DNA of 64,000 nt from Aspidapion aeneum (taxonomy: Eukaryota; Arthropoda; Insecta; Coleoptera; Brentidae), in contig CAUYVT010000055.1 in the NCBI GenBank assembly GCA_963576565.1, positions 372,001 to 436,000 on the forward strand. Direction: 5' to 3'. Of this stretch, positions 41,829-53,308 are shown in pieces. Made by a program: the position numbers and the translations under genes. Each line of letters begins with the position of its first letter. The first letter of the stretch is position 1. The notes under the pieces are model-generated. The model did no database searches and was not told the DNA's origin. It worked only from the letters and a program-made list of their open reading frames with translations.

Positions 41829-43399
41829 GCACGAATATTAATTCAGCTTGTTACGACATCAATAAGGGAAACATTTTCGATATTATTAAAGTATTTGTGT
41901 CCTAAAGACATTTCTAAACAAATAAATAAATTTGATTGCGGAATACATTAATGAGTATTAAAATGGTGTTAAGAGGAGATAAAACAATTTTTGATCAAAA
42001 TAGGACATTAAATTACTGTGAACAAGTAAAGGTATTTTATTTTAGCACATTCAGCACCACGAAGAATATCAAAATATTTTTGCAGCACATAGTGATACCA
42101 AACTTAAAAGCAATATCTTTAAAAGCTTTAAAAAAACTAAGAGCCTTCATTATATGCATTCATATGGTGATTCAACTACTCTGGATCTCTTATCCAACAT
42201 TATATTTAATAACTGGGGGTCGATTTTTGTAAATTAACCTTCCGATCGTTTTGGCCGACTAAAAAATTTTAGCCTCAAGATTTAACCTGAAGCCCGGCAA
42301 CGCCGCCGGTATAGACTCCACAGCACCCCTTGGCAGTCGCGATGACTAGCGTGGAGTGTCATCGCACAGTGGGACCAATTGTTATAATTTAGCGGCTTTG
42401 TATTACAAGATTAAGGGGTAGTAAATCCTCAAAAGTTTAGCTACCGATGTACCGGGTGTCCTATAAAAACATTTCATATTTAAAATGCAGCTAAATATTT
42501 GACTAGGTACTGATTTAAAAAAATTTTAAATATATGTAAAGTAAATAAGTTTTACAATCCAACTAAACAAAAATGATCGCAAATATAAAATAAAGATAGC
42601 AGAAAATTAAAAGCTGAGAGGCAATTATATATTTTCGTTTAATTAAAAAAATACTGCGTTTACATCAGTATATCAATACAAAAGGTAGAGAGTTTTTTAT
42701 CGCTTATTTCAGATACTACTTAACCAATTTTAATGAAATTTGGCATACATGTTTTATAAGCCATTCTCCCTTGTTAAGGCGATTTTTTTACGCTATGGCA
42801 TGTGCAAGTCAGGCCGAACCAGCGAAGCCGGCTATTGTTATTTTTTTAGGTTAGTTATTAATCAATTGGAATAAGAAACCGATACCTTCCTTAAGGCTGT
42901 AAATGCAAATAAAGATTAATACGGCTTTTTTTAAAATTCAAGATGGCTACTATACGCTAAAACTATACAACTTATTTGTTTTAATTGACGGAACATTTAT
43001 ATTTAATTTGGTTACACGGTTACAAAACTACTAATTTAAAAAGGCAGTCATTAAAAAAAAATTAAAGAGAATGTCACATTTAATTTATATAACGATATTC
43101 TTTTTAAAAATAATTAGCTTTGGCTGGGTGTGGGTACAATTGTTTTTTTCCTTTAAAATCGGTTTAATTTTAAATTTAATCACTACTCAAAAGTCAAACT
43201 CTTAAGGCAATCCAAATATTAATTAAAAATAACTCCATTCTGATGGTTATATTGTTATATTAAATTAATTTTTTTAAAAATAATAACTAACCAAACCACT
43301 TTTAATTAATGTTTTAGTACAGTTATTCCTTAACCCCCATTCTTTATGTACAATTTGTACGGAAAAATAATAAAAATTTGATTTAATTTGAAAAATAAT
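41829..43399. other. no confident gene; possible remnant and common insect repeats
   Basis: A frame at 41,936-42,232 (98 codons) recurs at 55,835-56,131 only through the duplication. Another frame over the same DNA gives HHEEYQNIFAAHSDTKL, which is more protein-like, but I cannot name it. GAAGCCCGGCAACGCCGCCG at about 42,290 and ACCAATTTTAATGAAATTTG at about 42,722 look like widespread insect repeat motifs. The rest is AT-rich. Confidence 0.4.
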
Positions 43400-43434
43400 A
43401 TTTATGTTTACTAAAACTTGTCTACTATTTAAAA

Positions 43435-44584
43435 CTATCGGTCATCTTTCACTACTACTATGTCGGTTAAGAACGTTTTTCTACGTTGTCCGACGCCTAT
43501 TCTCCACCTCCTTCGATCCTGACAATCATCCTCAGTCAGATTTTTTTGACTCATTGATCTTTGGATTGACTGTTGCCATTCTAGTTTAGGACGCCATCTT
43601 TTTCTGCGCCCTATTGGTTGCCATTCTAGGACCTGCTTTGGTAATCTTTCGTCGTTCATTTGTTGTACATGGCCGTACCATATCAGTTGCCTTCCAGTGA
43701 TGTCATCCGTTATGCTTCCCATTCTTTCCTTTATGATCTCATTTCTTATGTGATCTATTCTAGATATTCTCATTGATCTTCTTATTGCATCCATTTCGAC
43801 ACTTTCCATTTTTGTTTTGTACTTTTCTGTTACGCGACAAGTCTCTATTGCATACAACAGCGTGCTTTTGACGATTGTTTTATATATGTTAAATTTTACA
43901 TTATTTTTTATCTCTCTGCTCCATAAAATACTGTTAAGACATCCAATAACTTTTTTTGCTTTTACTATTCTTTTTTCCAATTCTTTACAGTCGGTACCTG
44001 TCTTATCAAATGTGACACCCAAGTATACATACTCATTGCATGGGGATATTGTTTGTCCATTGTCTAGTTCTAACTCACTGGATTCGTTTCCAATACATAA
44101 GTACTGTGTCTTGTCCACGTTCACTGTTAGTCTCCACTTTTGGTATTCTTCCGTTAGCTTTCTCATCATATACTCCATGTCTTCTTTATTATTAGCTACA
44201 ATTACTTGGTCGTCAGCAAACTGTAGTGTGTCTATAGTAAATCGGTCGTTAAGTTGTATTCCCATGCCGTGCACTTTACGTTTCCAGTTTTTTAGAGCTA
44301 CTGCGATATATATTTTAAAAAGAGTTGGAGTTGTATGTATGATTGATATTAGTTTGCTTTAATACTGTCCATAATTTTTCTACTGGAACGGTATCATATG
44401 CTTTTTGTAGATCTACAAAGGTAACATGAGTCTCTATATTTCTGGCGCTTCTTTTCTCAATTACTTGTTTAAGACAAAACACATTATCACTACAAGATCT
44501 GCCTGCGCGAAACCCACTTTGCTCTTCTTCTTCTTGTTCATGAAAATCATTCTCTATTAGATCTCTAAGAATCCTACCGTACAA
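43435..44584 (-). pseudogene. RTE RT palm/thumb and C-terminal region, with internal deletion
   Basis: 44,584-44,315 holds QSGFRAGRSCSDNVFCLKQ and the first catalytic Asp in TFVDLQKAYDTV. The sequence then jumps to TLFKIYIAVALKNWKRK and 44,274-43,435 with LQFADDQVIVANN (FADD catalytic pair), NVDKTQYLCIG, YVYLGVTFDKTG and GHVQQMNDERLPKQVLEW to the stop at 43,435. The piece normally between these, containing the LRQGCCLSP box, is missing and the frame is shifted. The same deletion is in the second copy. Confidence 0.8.
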
Positions 44585-45522
44585 TCTACTTAGAGTACTG
44601 GTAACTGAAATTCCTCTGTAATTGTTGCAATCCAGCTTGTTTCCTTTTTTATGTATTGAGGATATGAATGCAAGTTTCCAATCATTAGGTACTGGATGTC
44701 CGTTTATTCATTGGTTAATAATATATGTGAGATTTTTGACTAGTTTCTCTGATCCATATTTGAGCATTTCAGCATATATTCCCCCAGGTCCGCTAGCTTT
44801 TCCGGATTTAAGCCTTTTAATATTATTCTTTATCATTTCTTTTTCGATGATTACTTCCTCTTCATGTACTTCTATGTCTCTTTCTTCTCGGAGAGGCTGC
44901 CAGATATTCGGGTCTTGTCTCCTGCAGCAGTCCCTTGTAGTGTTTTATCCATTGTTCTGGTTTGATTATCTGGATGTTTACTTTTTCTTTTGTTGGGTTT
45001 TTTACTGTAGAAATGAATTTCCATACTTCAGAACTCTGCCTACCTCCTACGTGTGTATTTATATCGTGGCACTTGCGCTCGAACATTTCATTTTTTTCTG
45101 TGCGTATCAAATTTCTTAGCTGTCTTCTGGTTTCCCTGTAGATTTCTAGGTCTCTTTGCTCCTTAGTACTTGACCATTTCCTGTATTTTGTCCGTCCACC
45201 ACATCTTCCTGTTATTTCTATTATCTTGCTACCCAACAGCTTCGTTGCTTGCTTCCTTCAAGCTTTTTATTATGTTTGTATATCTCTCTTCAAATGAGTG
45301 ATTTGTATTTATTAATTTTTCATCTAATCGGTTCTGATGCAATCTTTGAGTACTTTCGATTTCTAGACTTCTAAAGTTGTATTTTTGATTGTTTTCGATG
45401 CTTTCTAGGTTTTCATTTTCTCTAATACTTTCGTCCTTATTTGTTTTTCTTAAAGGAAATAATATTTTTGCTCTTACCAGATGGTGGTCAGATGCACAGG
45501 TAACACCACGAAGTGCTCGCAC
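44585..45522 (-). pseudogene. RTE linker and RT fingers region, broken
   Basis: 45,522-45,229 continues the endonuclease end with ASDHHLVRAKILFPL after an in-frame TGA. 45,236-44,862 gives STKEQRDLEIYRETRRQL and RKCHDINTHVGG. 44,850-44,590 gives KSGKASGPGGIYAEMLKYG, an in-frame stop in NQ*INGHP, then SIHKKGNKLDCNNYRGIS. Copy 1 has lost about 30 bp near 45,165 relative to copy 2, making an extra frameshift. Confidence 0.75.
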
Positions 45523-45554
45523 ATCATATCACTTTAATTGCGAGTGTTGTCCAC

Positions 45555-46232
45555 CTATAGCATAATCAATGATTGATTTAAGATTTCTTGTTGGCTGAAT
45601 CCAAGTATATCGATGAATATCCTTATGTTTAAAAAACCATTATTTATTTTTAGGTTGTGGGTTTCACACAATTGCATTAGTCTTAAGCCATTATCATTTG
45701 TTACTTCCTCTCCAAATGGTCCTATCACTTTGCTCTGGGTTTGCCTACCAGTTCGGCTATTAAAATCGCCAAGCATAATTATTTCTCTGGTATTACCGAT
45801 TTTTGTAATAGTCTCATCAAGTTGATCAAAGAACGTTTGTTTTGTAGCTACTCTTTCGTCATCTGATGGTGCGTAGACTGCTATTATGCTTATATTATGT
45901 CCAAGCATCTTCATGTTCACTCGAAGTATGTTTTCACTAATGCAATCGTAATCTGTAATTTTATTCTTTAGATTTTTCTTTATTAACAAGGATACCCCTC
46001 TGGCTGCTCTTCTTTCTTTTGGGACTCCAGTGAATATATGGACAAAATTACCGACACTATTCGTACCTGTTCCTTTCTTTTTTGTCTCAGTGAGTGCAAT
46101 AATATCGATTTTGCAATTCTGCACTTCGGTTGCAATAATGTCCAACTTTTGATTCAATCCCTGTACGTTCCATGTAGCTATATTCATAGTCCTTTGTCTT
46201 TGCTTTTTTCGTCTTCGAGAGTTTCCATCCAT
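45555..46232 (-). pseudogene. RTE endonuclease (EEP fold)
   Basis: MNIATWNVQGLNQ near residue 16, IIALTETKKKG (catalytic Glu) near 46, SIIAVYAPSDDE near 118 and IIMLGDFNSRTG near 150 are the conserved endonuclease/exonuclease/phosphatase blocks that nick target DNA for reverse transcription. A one-base loss in the A-run at about 45,633 shifts copy 1 after INNGF; copy 2 keeps the frame 9 residues longer. The His-containing SDHH block lies beyond an in-frame TGA. Start at ATG 46,232; a second ATG 16 codons on is equally plausible. Confidence 0.85.
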
Positions 46233-46625
46233 TGCTCCGAGGCTTTGTTTAGGCTTTTTGGTACCTGCTTTGTTTAGAGTATCAGTATTAGAGAACCAGT
46301 CTAATGCCTCAACCCCCTACTTGGAGGGCCAGGATTTTTAATCAAGCTTTTACTCCTCTAGCCTTTGACGAGCCAATGCCATACTGTAAGGCAACAGCTG
46401 CAGTCTTTTATACTATCCCTAAAAGAAAGGGTTGCCACCTACGCTGTGATCACCGTACCGAGGTCCATTCTCTCCGCCTTTCATATCGATGTGTTCTTCT
46501 CCCGTAACCCTGGGAAAGGGACCCTACACAGGTGCTAACTCTCCGGGTCAGAGAGTACCTGGAATCTACGGAGGGCAGGGGTCGATTCATTTCCCCTGAT
46601 AGACATCTGACGAGGCCTACCCGTA

Positions 46626-47127
46626 CCCTTTTCTTTGATATGTATGAAATAATGTCTAAAGTAGTAAACACTTGTTTAATGGACTAATTATGTCAAAAGT
46701 CATAAACCTAACCGAACCAATGCAAAAAAAGTGCGGACATTTGTAGCCTAGCCTACAATTAGTACCTAGACTATTGCACCACCGTCCGTTCATTTGATAG
46801 GTTTAATTTTTAGATCGGAAAAAGATTTAAGTAATGGAAGATATAAGGAAACTCGTACAAGGGGGACGAGTGTGATATAGTTTAGGTAGGCTAGATTAAT
46901 TTACTGAAGATGGGCGCCATCTGCTAGTACCTAAAATAAGTATTGCAAAAAATACAAATAATAAGAATTTTCTTTCTTCTATTCTAAACCTTATTGTGCA
47001 CACTACAGAAAATATTCAATGAAAAAAATGTCACCGCGTACAAAAATTTAAGAAAAATTAGGCACTATTAGATTAGGGTTCAATAACATAATTTTAGTAT
47101 TAAATTTCTTGAGTGATTTTAAGACAC
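46626..47127. other. no gene; contains a CTCF-like site
   Basis: AT-rich. GGGCGCCATCTGCTAGTACC at about 46,912-46,931 reads ACTAGCAGATGGCGCC on the other strand, a close match to the CTCF core; duplicated near 60,870. Confidence 0.35.
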
Positions 47128-47561
47128 AAAGTTTATATAAACATAGGTCTACAAACGCTTAGTTTTCGAGATAATATTTTTTGTTTATTTTGATATAGCA
47201 GTCTTTGGCGCAAAAGCTTTTTTTTAAACGGTTAGAGATGCGAGAAAATTGCAAGAGACAAAAAAGTTTGCAAACGAAACAAGGATTTTATTTCTTGTTT
47301 TAGAATCTACCAGTGGCTTACAACAAAAAATATCCCAGGAAAAAGGTGACATGAGCCCTGAAACAGTATAACCTTCTAGATTTTTACTATCGTCTGGCAT
47401 GTCTTATAGTGTAATGACAACAGCTAAATATATGTGTTAAATTTGAGCTGCATATCTCAAAAATTGCAAGAGCTATAAACAAAAAACTAAAAAATATATG
47501 AAATTTTAACACCCTGTATCTCGAAAACTAAGCGTTTGCGTGTCTATGTTTATATAAACTT
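47128..47561. repeat. inverted repeat (~45-bp arms), MITE-like
   Basis: AAAGTTTATATAAACATAG...AGTTTTCGAGATA at 47,128-47,173 is mirrored by TATCTCGAAAACT...AACTTT at 47,517-47,561. The right arm is adjacent to ACACCCTGTA, a phrase common at insect repeat ends. The duplicate lies at about 61,090-61,555. Confidence 0.65.
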
Positions 47562-49700
47562 TTTGACTTACAATTACTTAAACACCTTGTATAAATAAAA
47601 AATTGTATATGATCCGATTTAAATTAGAAATTCAGTACAAAGAAAAACTGTGTACTAAGTAAAACATAGTACATACATAAGTTTGAAACACATATTTAAG
47701 TCCTACAAGTTTCTTAAAACATTGTTGCAACTCTTGTCTTATTTTGGAACACAAGTTCCACAACGGCACAGAACTTTTCTTCTTTTTAAAAACATTTTTT
47801 GTATTAGAAGAGGACACTCTCATCTATCTTTTATATTTCACCATAAAGATTTCGTTGAGCCTTTACTTATGGAAAATAAAAACGTGATCTGGTTTATTTA
47901 GGAAAATACCTGTTATGTCTGATTTCCCTACCCAAATGCAAAAGTGAGTTTTACAAAGTTATGTCATATCATTAAATAAAAAATTATTGTGTGTGCTTAA
48001 GACCACACGGCAGAAGTGTAAACATCAACAAGGCGAAATTAATATTACTGGCCTTCATCTGCATCATCATGTCGCTCGCTGAATGTTTCTTTCACAGTCC
48101 ACTCGAGTCGACTTCACCCGAATGAGCGTTACATTGCCGAGCCTGACGGCTCAGTTCAATTCAGTACCCACAAAAACTGCTAAACGCGCCTAAATGATAT
48201 CGGACGGGGGGCAGATTGTGGTAGGTTTGTTGTGAGTGGGCTGGTTATGGGGGGAGGGGAATATCTCACTTTACCCCTTCTCATAGAAATACAAGCAGTT
48301 ATACTTTTTATGTAGGAATCTATTTGTATATTATTATTAAACTATAAAAACAGCAATTAAAGTAAAATGATGTTTTCTTTTTCTAGGGGAGCTTATTTTT
48401 CTATAATGAGTGAATCACTTAATTATGTCACTAAAATTCTAGAAAAAACAGAGCAGGTAGGCCTAGTCCGCATGTTATTTGTGGACTTGGTCAGCGCCCC
48501 TGATAGATTATGTTCATTTCGTTTGAAGGGGGCTAATTTTGATCTTAGAGGGCTTACCCTCCCTCCCCCAAACTACTTCCTTGGCGTATAAACTTACATT
48601 CATTCCATTCTTTCAAAAAATTTTGGTTTTGGTAATATCTAATTTTACCAAGAAAAATTGTATTGGATATCTGATTTGGCCCACTGTGCTTGTTGCTACG
48701 TCATCTAAGCCCCGTCAGACTGCATTTCACAACAAAAAATAAGCTTGGTGTTATAAAGTTGGTTAGGAATTTAATGTTTATAGTCAACTAATTTATTATT
48801 CATGTTCAACGTTCGATAGTTTTGGTTTTGTAGCTGTTGTGCGATATGTTCAAACGTAAGTTTTAGTCAAGTTTTGTCTAGTAATTTCGCTAACAAGGAG
48901 CCCCTTTGCCAAAAATTTTTTTTTTCACTTGGAAATATTTTTAAATGCATAGCTAAATTATTTCCTGTGCGTAAAATACCAGTAAAAACTGTAGGAATCA
49001 TAAAATTTCAGCTTAAGGTGGTCTTGAGACTCAGGCCCTAAAATTTAAAAAACTTTTGTTTGCATACCTAGTACTTTTTAAAAATAATTAGTGCTGGAAA
49101 ATTTGTATCTTCTTGAAAAATATTAGTTTTTTAATATAGGATTTTTTTTGTTACAGGTTACTTATGTGTTTACAACAACAGCAAACTTCTCAAGTTTGCA
49201 AGCAAATACCTATCATCTGCTATGTTGGTCCAAATAAAAAACTTGTTGCAGAGAAATAAACATCCTTCGAGACCAGTAGATCTCCCAAATCTCTTGTGTG
49301 ATTTATTCGATTATAGTAATGTAACTATGTGAATGTCAAATAGAATACAATGTATTATCAAATATTATTTGTTAATTATTATTAAAAATAATATTATTCA
49401 TAAGAAAAGTGCGTAAAGGGATTACATTTCCACAAACAAAAACAGTTGAGCAATATGAAGTGAAGTTCAGTTTCATAATAGTTTGTGAGAAATAGATACC
49501 AGGCACATATATAAGGAGGGGGGCACTGGGGGGACATTTCCCCCCTCCTTGAACAAGTTTTTATTATGAAATTTTAGTGTTGGGCACTTCACTCCTAAAA
49601 TGTTCTGTATTCAGTGAACTTGCCTCCGGCAAGCATTTCTGCCTACCCTGTCCAAAACATCATGCACTGTCACTGAGAAACAACGCAGGACTTTCTATAT
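47562..49700. other. no gene recognised in the last part of duplication copy 1
   Basis: Several short frames (47,632-47,823, 47,683-47,901, 48,367-48,591) are conserved in copy 2 only as part of the duplication, overlap on opposite strands, and show no domain. A GC-richer patch at 48,080-48,260 has no open frame. Confidence 0.5.
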
Positions 49701-50418
49701 GGGAGTATCCCCTCAGAAAGAAAAGCTATCTACATGCCTGCTACATACTTTGAGTACATGTTTTACAGAACATTTTTTGTTCAGTTCTTCAGAAGGATAA
49801 TTATTCAGTAAAATTTTCTTTTATATTTTTGAACAAATTTCTGTTCAAAGAAAATGTTTAGCACTAAATGATTTCATACAATTTTCCATTTAAACAATAA
49901 AATTAATTTTAAAGATGTTTCTGCAACCCACTCTTTTCTATGAGGGTTAACAAAAATAACTACTACATACATATTTTTACTCAAATGTCAAAAAATGCTT
50001 CGAACATGCCCCATGTTCCAAAAAAATGTAAAATCTTAATTTTAAAAACTATTTTTCTATAATCACCAAAAACAATTGTTGATTTTAAGTAAGCACTGTA
50101 TAGTCATTATTTTAATTTAACAAAATTAGTACCTTATGAAGTTTCTTCGATAATTAATTCACTTTTTAATTTAAAAAACATTTTGTTCAAAAGGATAATT
50201 ATTCAATAAAATTTCCTTCAAAGAGAAAATTGTTCAAAAACATTTTCTTCAAATAGAAATTTGTTTGCACAAATTTCCATTTAAAGAAAATGTTTTTGGA
50301 GAAATTTCCATCTAAGGAAAATGTTTTAGGAGAAAATGATTTAGAAGAATTTTCCATTTGAACATATTTTTACTCAAATGTTACAAAAACTGTAAAATCT
50401 TAATTTTAAAATTTATTT

Positions 50419-50456
50419 TAGCTCACACTACTACTATACCATAGTAGTGTGAGCTA
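50419..50456. repeat. 15-bp perfect hairpin TAGCTCACACTACTA
   Basis: TAGCTCACACTACTA pairs with TAGTAGTGTGAGCTA across an 8-nt loop. A related hairpin (AGCTCACAC/GTGTGAGCT) is at 50,691-50,731. Between them a ~108-bp unit containing CGAAAGGTAATTGAGTCTGG occurs twice (50,527 and 50,635). Confidence 0.75.
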
Positions 50457-50690
50457 TGTTGATTTTTTTGAGAAAAAAAAGTTGCTCTGAGAGTTTAAGT
50501 GAAAATATGTCGTGTGCGATTTCAAACGAAAGGTAATTGAGTCTGGAGTTAAACAAAATACATTTTAGTTAAAAAAAAAGGGTGGGGGTAGATTTCAAAA
50601 ATTAGAGTCAAAACATGGCTTGTGTGGTATCAACCGAAAGGTAATTGAGTCTGGAGTTGAATAAAATATATTTCAGTTTTTAGTTATATT

Positions 50691-50731
50691 AGCTCACACG
50701 TACACTATAACTAGAGTACCTAGTGTGAGCT
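50691..50731. repeat. second AGCTCACAC hairpin
   Basis: A 9-bp stem with a 23-nt loop. The same stem sequence as the hairpin at 50,419, so the pair probably marks the two ends of one small element. Confidence 0.65.
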
Positions 50732-51159
50732 TAGGTACCCATATATTGGCAGAGTATTTTTATAATCACCAAAAACACATCAAAAAAAATAAAGTACCTT
50801 ATTAAGATTCTAAATCAATAATTAAATTTAAAAAAACATTTTCTTCAAAAGGATAATCATTCAATAAAATTTTCGATATACAGAAAATTGTTCAAAAACA
50901 TTTTCTTCGATTAGAAGTTTGTTCGAACAAATTTCCATTTAAAGAAAATGTTTTTGAACGAATTTTTCATTAGAACATATTTGTTACAAAAAATGTAAAA
51001 TTTTTACATAACTTTTTTTTCCATAATAACCAAAAACTCAAAGTTTTTGATTTAAAATAAAGGACTGAAAAGTCATTATTCAGTGACCCAATAAAAGAGA
51101 AAAAAAAGTACCTACTGCATAAGGTTTCTAAATAATTTATTAACAAAAAAAAATTTAAT

Positions 51160-51887
51160 TATATTATACAAGTAGTAGTAGTAGTAGTAGTGGTGGGGAG
51201 ACCATTTTTGGTCTAACGACTAGGCACACGGCGCGCCCTTTTCGCAAACCCCGATTTGTCCGTACATCATATATCAAACAGATGCACGTGCCCCTTAGGA
51301 TGCAAGTTTTCTTTCTCTAAGAGGACTTAATTTTGCCTGACTCCTCTTTGTCGAGGGCAGGGATCTTTATACTGAGTAGCAAGTATACACAGTGGACCCA
51401 CGCTTTTACACCCCTTCCGAAAGGTGGTCCTGCTACATGTTAGACTTGCATCTATCTAACATGGCTATCGTCCCAGCAGAACTTGGTTATAGACGATAGA
51501 CTTCTTTCCTTTTCAGTGCAACAGTCGTGGTCGTCGTGAGTTGACTACTGTAGGAGATTTATGCTGGCGCCGTCCTGGTTCCGACTATATATAGCACTTA
51601 TAGCAGGCTCCTGGGTTATTATCCCTGGTTCCTCGGCTGGCTGCGTGTCGGCTCCTGGACTACACCTGCGTATATTCTCGATGTTCAATGTCGACTTATA
51701 TTTTTTGCGTGCATCGCATCACATGCTTATTCGATGACGGCTGTTGAACGCTGAAAAGGAACTCGGCGACAGGGCGACAGATTTTTTTTTTGTTTTTGCA
51801 TCGTTCGAGACGCGAGCCTGGTACCTTCTGCATGTGAAGCCGACGACCATACCACGGCACTACCCTGCCGCCTATATTATACAAGTA
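51160..51887 (-). mobile_element. SINE-like retroposon with tRNA-like head, (TAC)n tail and 15-bp duplication
   Basis: A perfect 15-bp direct repeat TATATTATACAAGTA lies at 51,160-51,174 and 51,873-51,887. The 698 bp between them reads on the minus strand: GGCGGCAGGGTAGTGCCGTG, then CTTC-ACATGCA-GAAG (an anticodon-arm-like 4-bp stem with 7-nt loop), then a weak B-box GGCTCGCGTCT, then a GC-rich body without open frame, and a (CTA)n run at the end. A tRNA-like head, long target duplication and microsatellite tail fit a tRNA-derived SINE moved by a LINE. About 700 bp is long for a SINE. Confidence 0.7.
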
Positions 51888-52510
51888 AATAATAATTTAT
51901 TCTAGCACTGTCGAAACAATAATTCTTCTCATCTCATCTCATTTTCATGGTTAGTATAGGTATGCAAAGTTAAATTAAAAAAAAAATAAAAAAAATGGAT
52001 ATACCTAGGTACCTGTCACAGGCTTGTAGCAATAAATAATGATTTTAGTTGTGGGGGTTGCTATAGTCTATAGTTAAAAAGCTATAGTAAGTACCTATAA
52101 GCAGATAGTGTAACTATAACCCTGCCAAATTAAATTAAAAAACTAAGCACCTATTAAAAATTGGTAAACTAACCATGTATATTAACATGGGTGTAGTCAG
52201 GGTCTCACTCAGGGTGGGGCAAAAAAGCAAAAAATTTTATAGCTCCCCTTTAATTCTTATATTACTAAATGAGCTAAAGCCAGGATGGTGCAGGTGACAA
52301 GGCAGGGTTGGGCAAGTGCCCCACCCTGACTACGCCCATGATGTATAACCATCCAAAGAACACCAATATTATTGAAATGTTTTATTTAAGGAATATAAAC
52401 ACTCAAGAGGGGGAGATTGACTTTGCGTCATGATTACACGCAATGTTTTTTTAATGTGTTTTTTCTTGAAAATGCGTTACGAGGGGGAGTTAAAAATCCT
52501 GAATTTTTGC
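51888..52510. other. no gene; small MITE inside
   Basis: AT-rich apart from the MITE at 52,186-52,340; ends at the start of duplication copy 2. Confidence 0.5.
52186..52340. mobile_element. 155-bp MITE
   Basis: Terminal inverted repeats CATGGGTGTAGTCAGGGT and ACCCTGACTACGCCCATG (17 of 18 match), with GTGGGGC/GCCCCAC further in. No coding. Target duplication not clear. Confidence 0.75.
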
Positions 52511-53308
52511 GTGTGCCTAACTTTCGAGTGGTCGAGCCAGTCCGCTAGATGGCGCAACAACTTGTAATTTACTCGCATTGCACCGCCGCGAGTATTTCAT
52601 ATATAGGAGTTGGTTTTGGTTAAAATTGGCTTACCTGGGTTTGCTGTTCTCTACCGATGACGTGAAACACACAGAAACGTACGTCTAGAGATGCAACCTT
52701 GTGTAAGTAGGAAAACAACCAAAATCAACTCTTCCCTCTCCTTCTGACACTCGCAAGTTAGGCACACATACCTTTGTGTGAAGTATAAAATTCGTTTTGA
52801 TTTTTATCGATCCACACACAGCACGTTTTCCATCTTTCTTCTTTGCATATGCTTCGGGCAGTACGGCCTTTTAGTTGCTACGTGATTACGTGGTTTTAAT
52901 ACCACATTAATGGACGAAACTTGTCATAGATGGCGCTTCGGCGTCTCAGACAAGACGATGCAAGTGTGTTTAAACTTTCGAGTGGTCGAGCCAGTCCGCT
53001 AGATGGCGCAACAACTTGTAATTTACTCCCATTGCACCGCCGCGAGTATTTCATATATAGGAGTTGGTTTTGGTTAAAATTGGCTTACCTGGGTTTGCTG
53101 TTCTCTACTGATGACGTGAAACACACAGAAACGTACGTCTAGAGATGCAACCTTGTGTAAGTAGGAAAACAACCAAAATCAACTCTTCCCTCTCCTTCTG
53201 ACAGTCGCAAGTTAGGCACACATACCTTTGTGTGAAGTATAAAATTCGTTTTGATTTTTATCGATCCACACACAGCACGTTTTCCATCTTTCTTCTTTGC
53301 ATATGTTT
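52511..53308 (-). repeat. inverted satellite units, two copies
   Basis: A partial unit and a full unit (boundary near 52,960) in the orientation opposite to those at 38,129-39,080. The MALRRLRQDDAS frame is at 52,930-53,142 on the plus strand. Ends at the ATGTTTATTACA junction near 53,307, as in copy 1. Confidence 0.85.

Larger units (their letters stand above)
43400..46625 (-). mobile_element. RTE/Proto2-like LINE, copy 1, dead
   Basis: Reads on the minus strand: a ~390-bp GC-richer 5' region, an apurinic-type endonuclease, then RT, ending in an AT-rich 3' end near 43,400. Stops and a palm deletion shared with the duplicate at 57,345-60,590 show that it was already dead before the segmental duplication. 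Endonuclease and RT phrases are those of RTE-type elements often annotated as craniofacial development protein 2-like in insect genomes. Confidence 0.85.
39071..49700. repeat. segmental duplication, copy 1 (10.6 kb)
   Basis: Matches 52,511-63,727 with only scattered differences (about 1% by eye, apart from indels). The match starts at GTGTGCCTAACTTTCG, within a few bases of the satellite inversion point, and ends at TCTATAT 49,700. Copy 1 has one inverted satellite unit where copy 2 has two (the ~456-bp size difference) and lacks several 30-40-bp pieces present in copy 2. Confidence 0.95.
49701..51159. other. unduplicated spacer: A/T palindromic motifs and hairpins
   Basis: Repeats of AAAATGTTTTTG(A/G)A and TTCAAA(A/G)GAAAATT in alternating orientation at 49,780-50,400 and 50,830-50,970 suggest a decayed palindromic array. 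No gene. Confidence 0.5.

Noticed and set aside
41936..42232. 98-codon frame conserved at 55,835-56,131 as a gene
   Set aside because: Explained by the segmental duplication; no domain, and a different frame over the same DNA looks more protein-like.
43817..44362. 181-codon plus-strand frame (also at 57,746-58,291)
   Set aside because: Antisense shadow of LINE reverse transcriptase coding on the minus strand.
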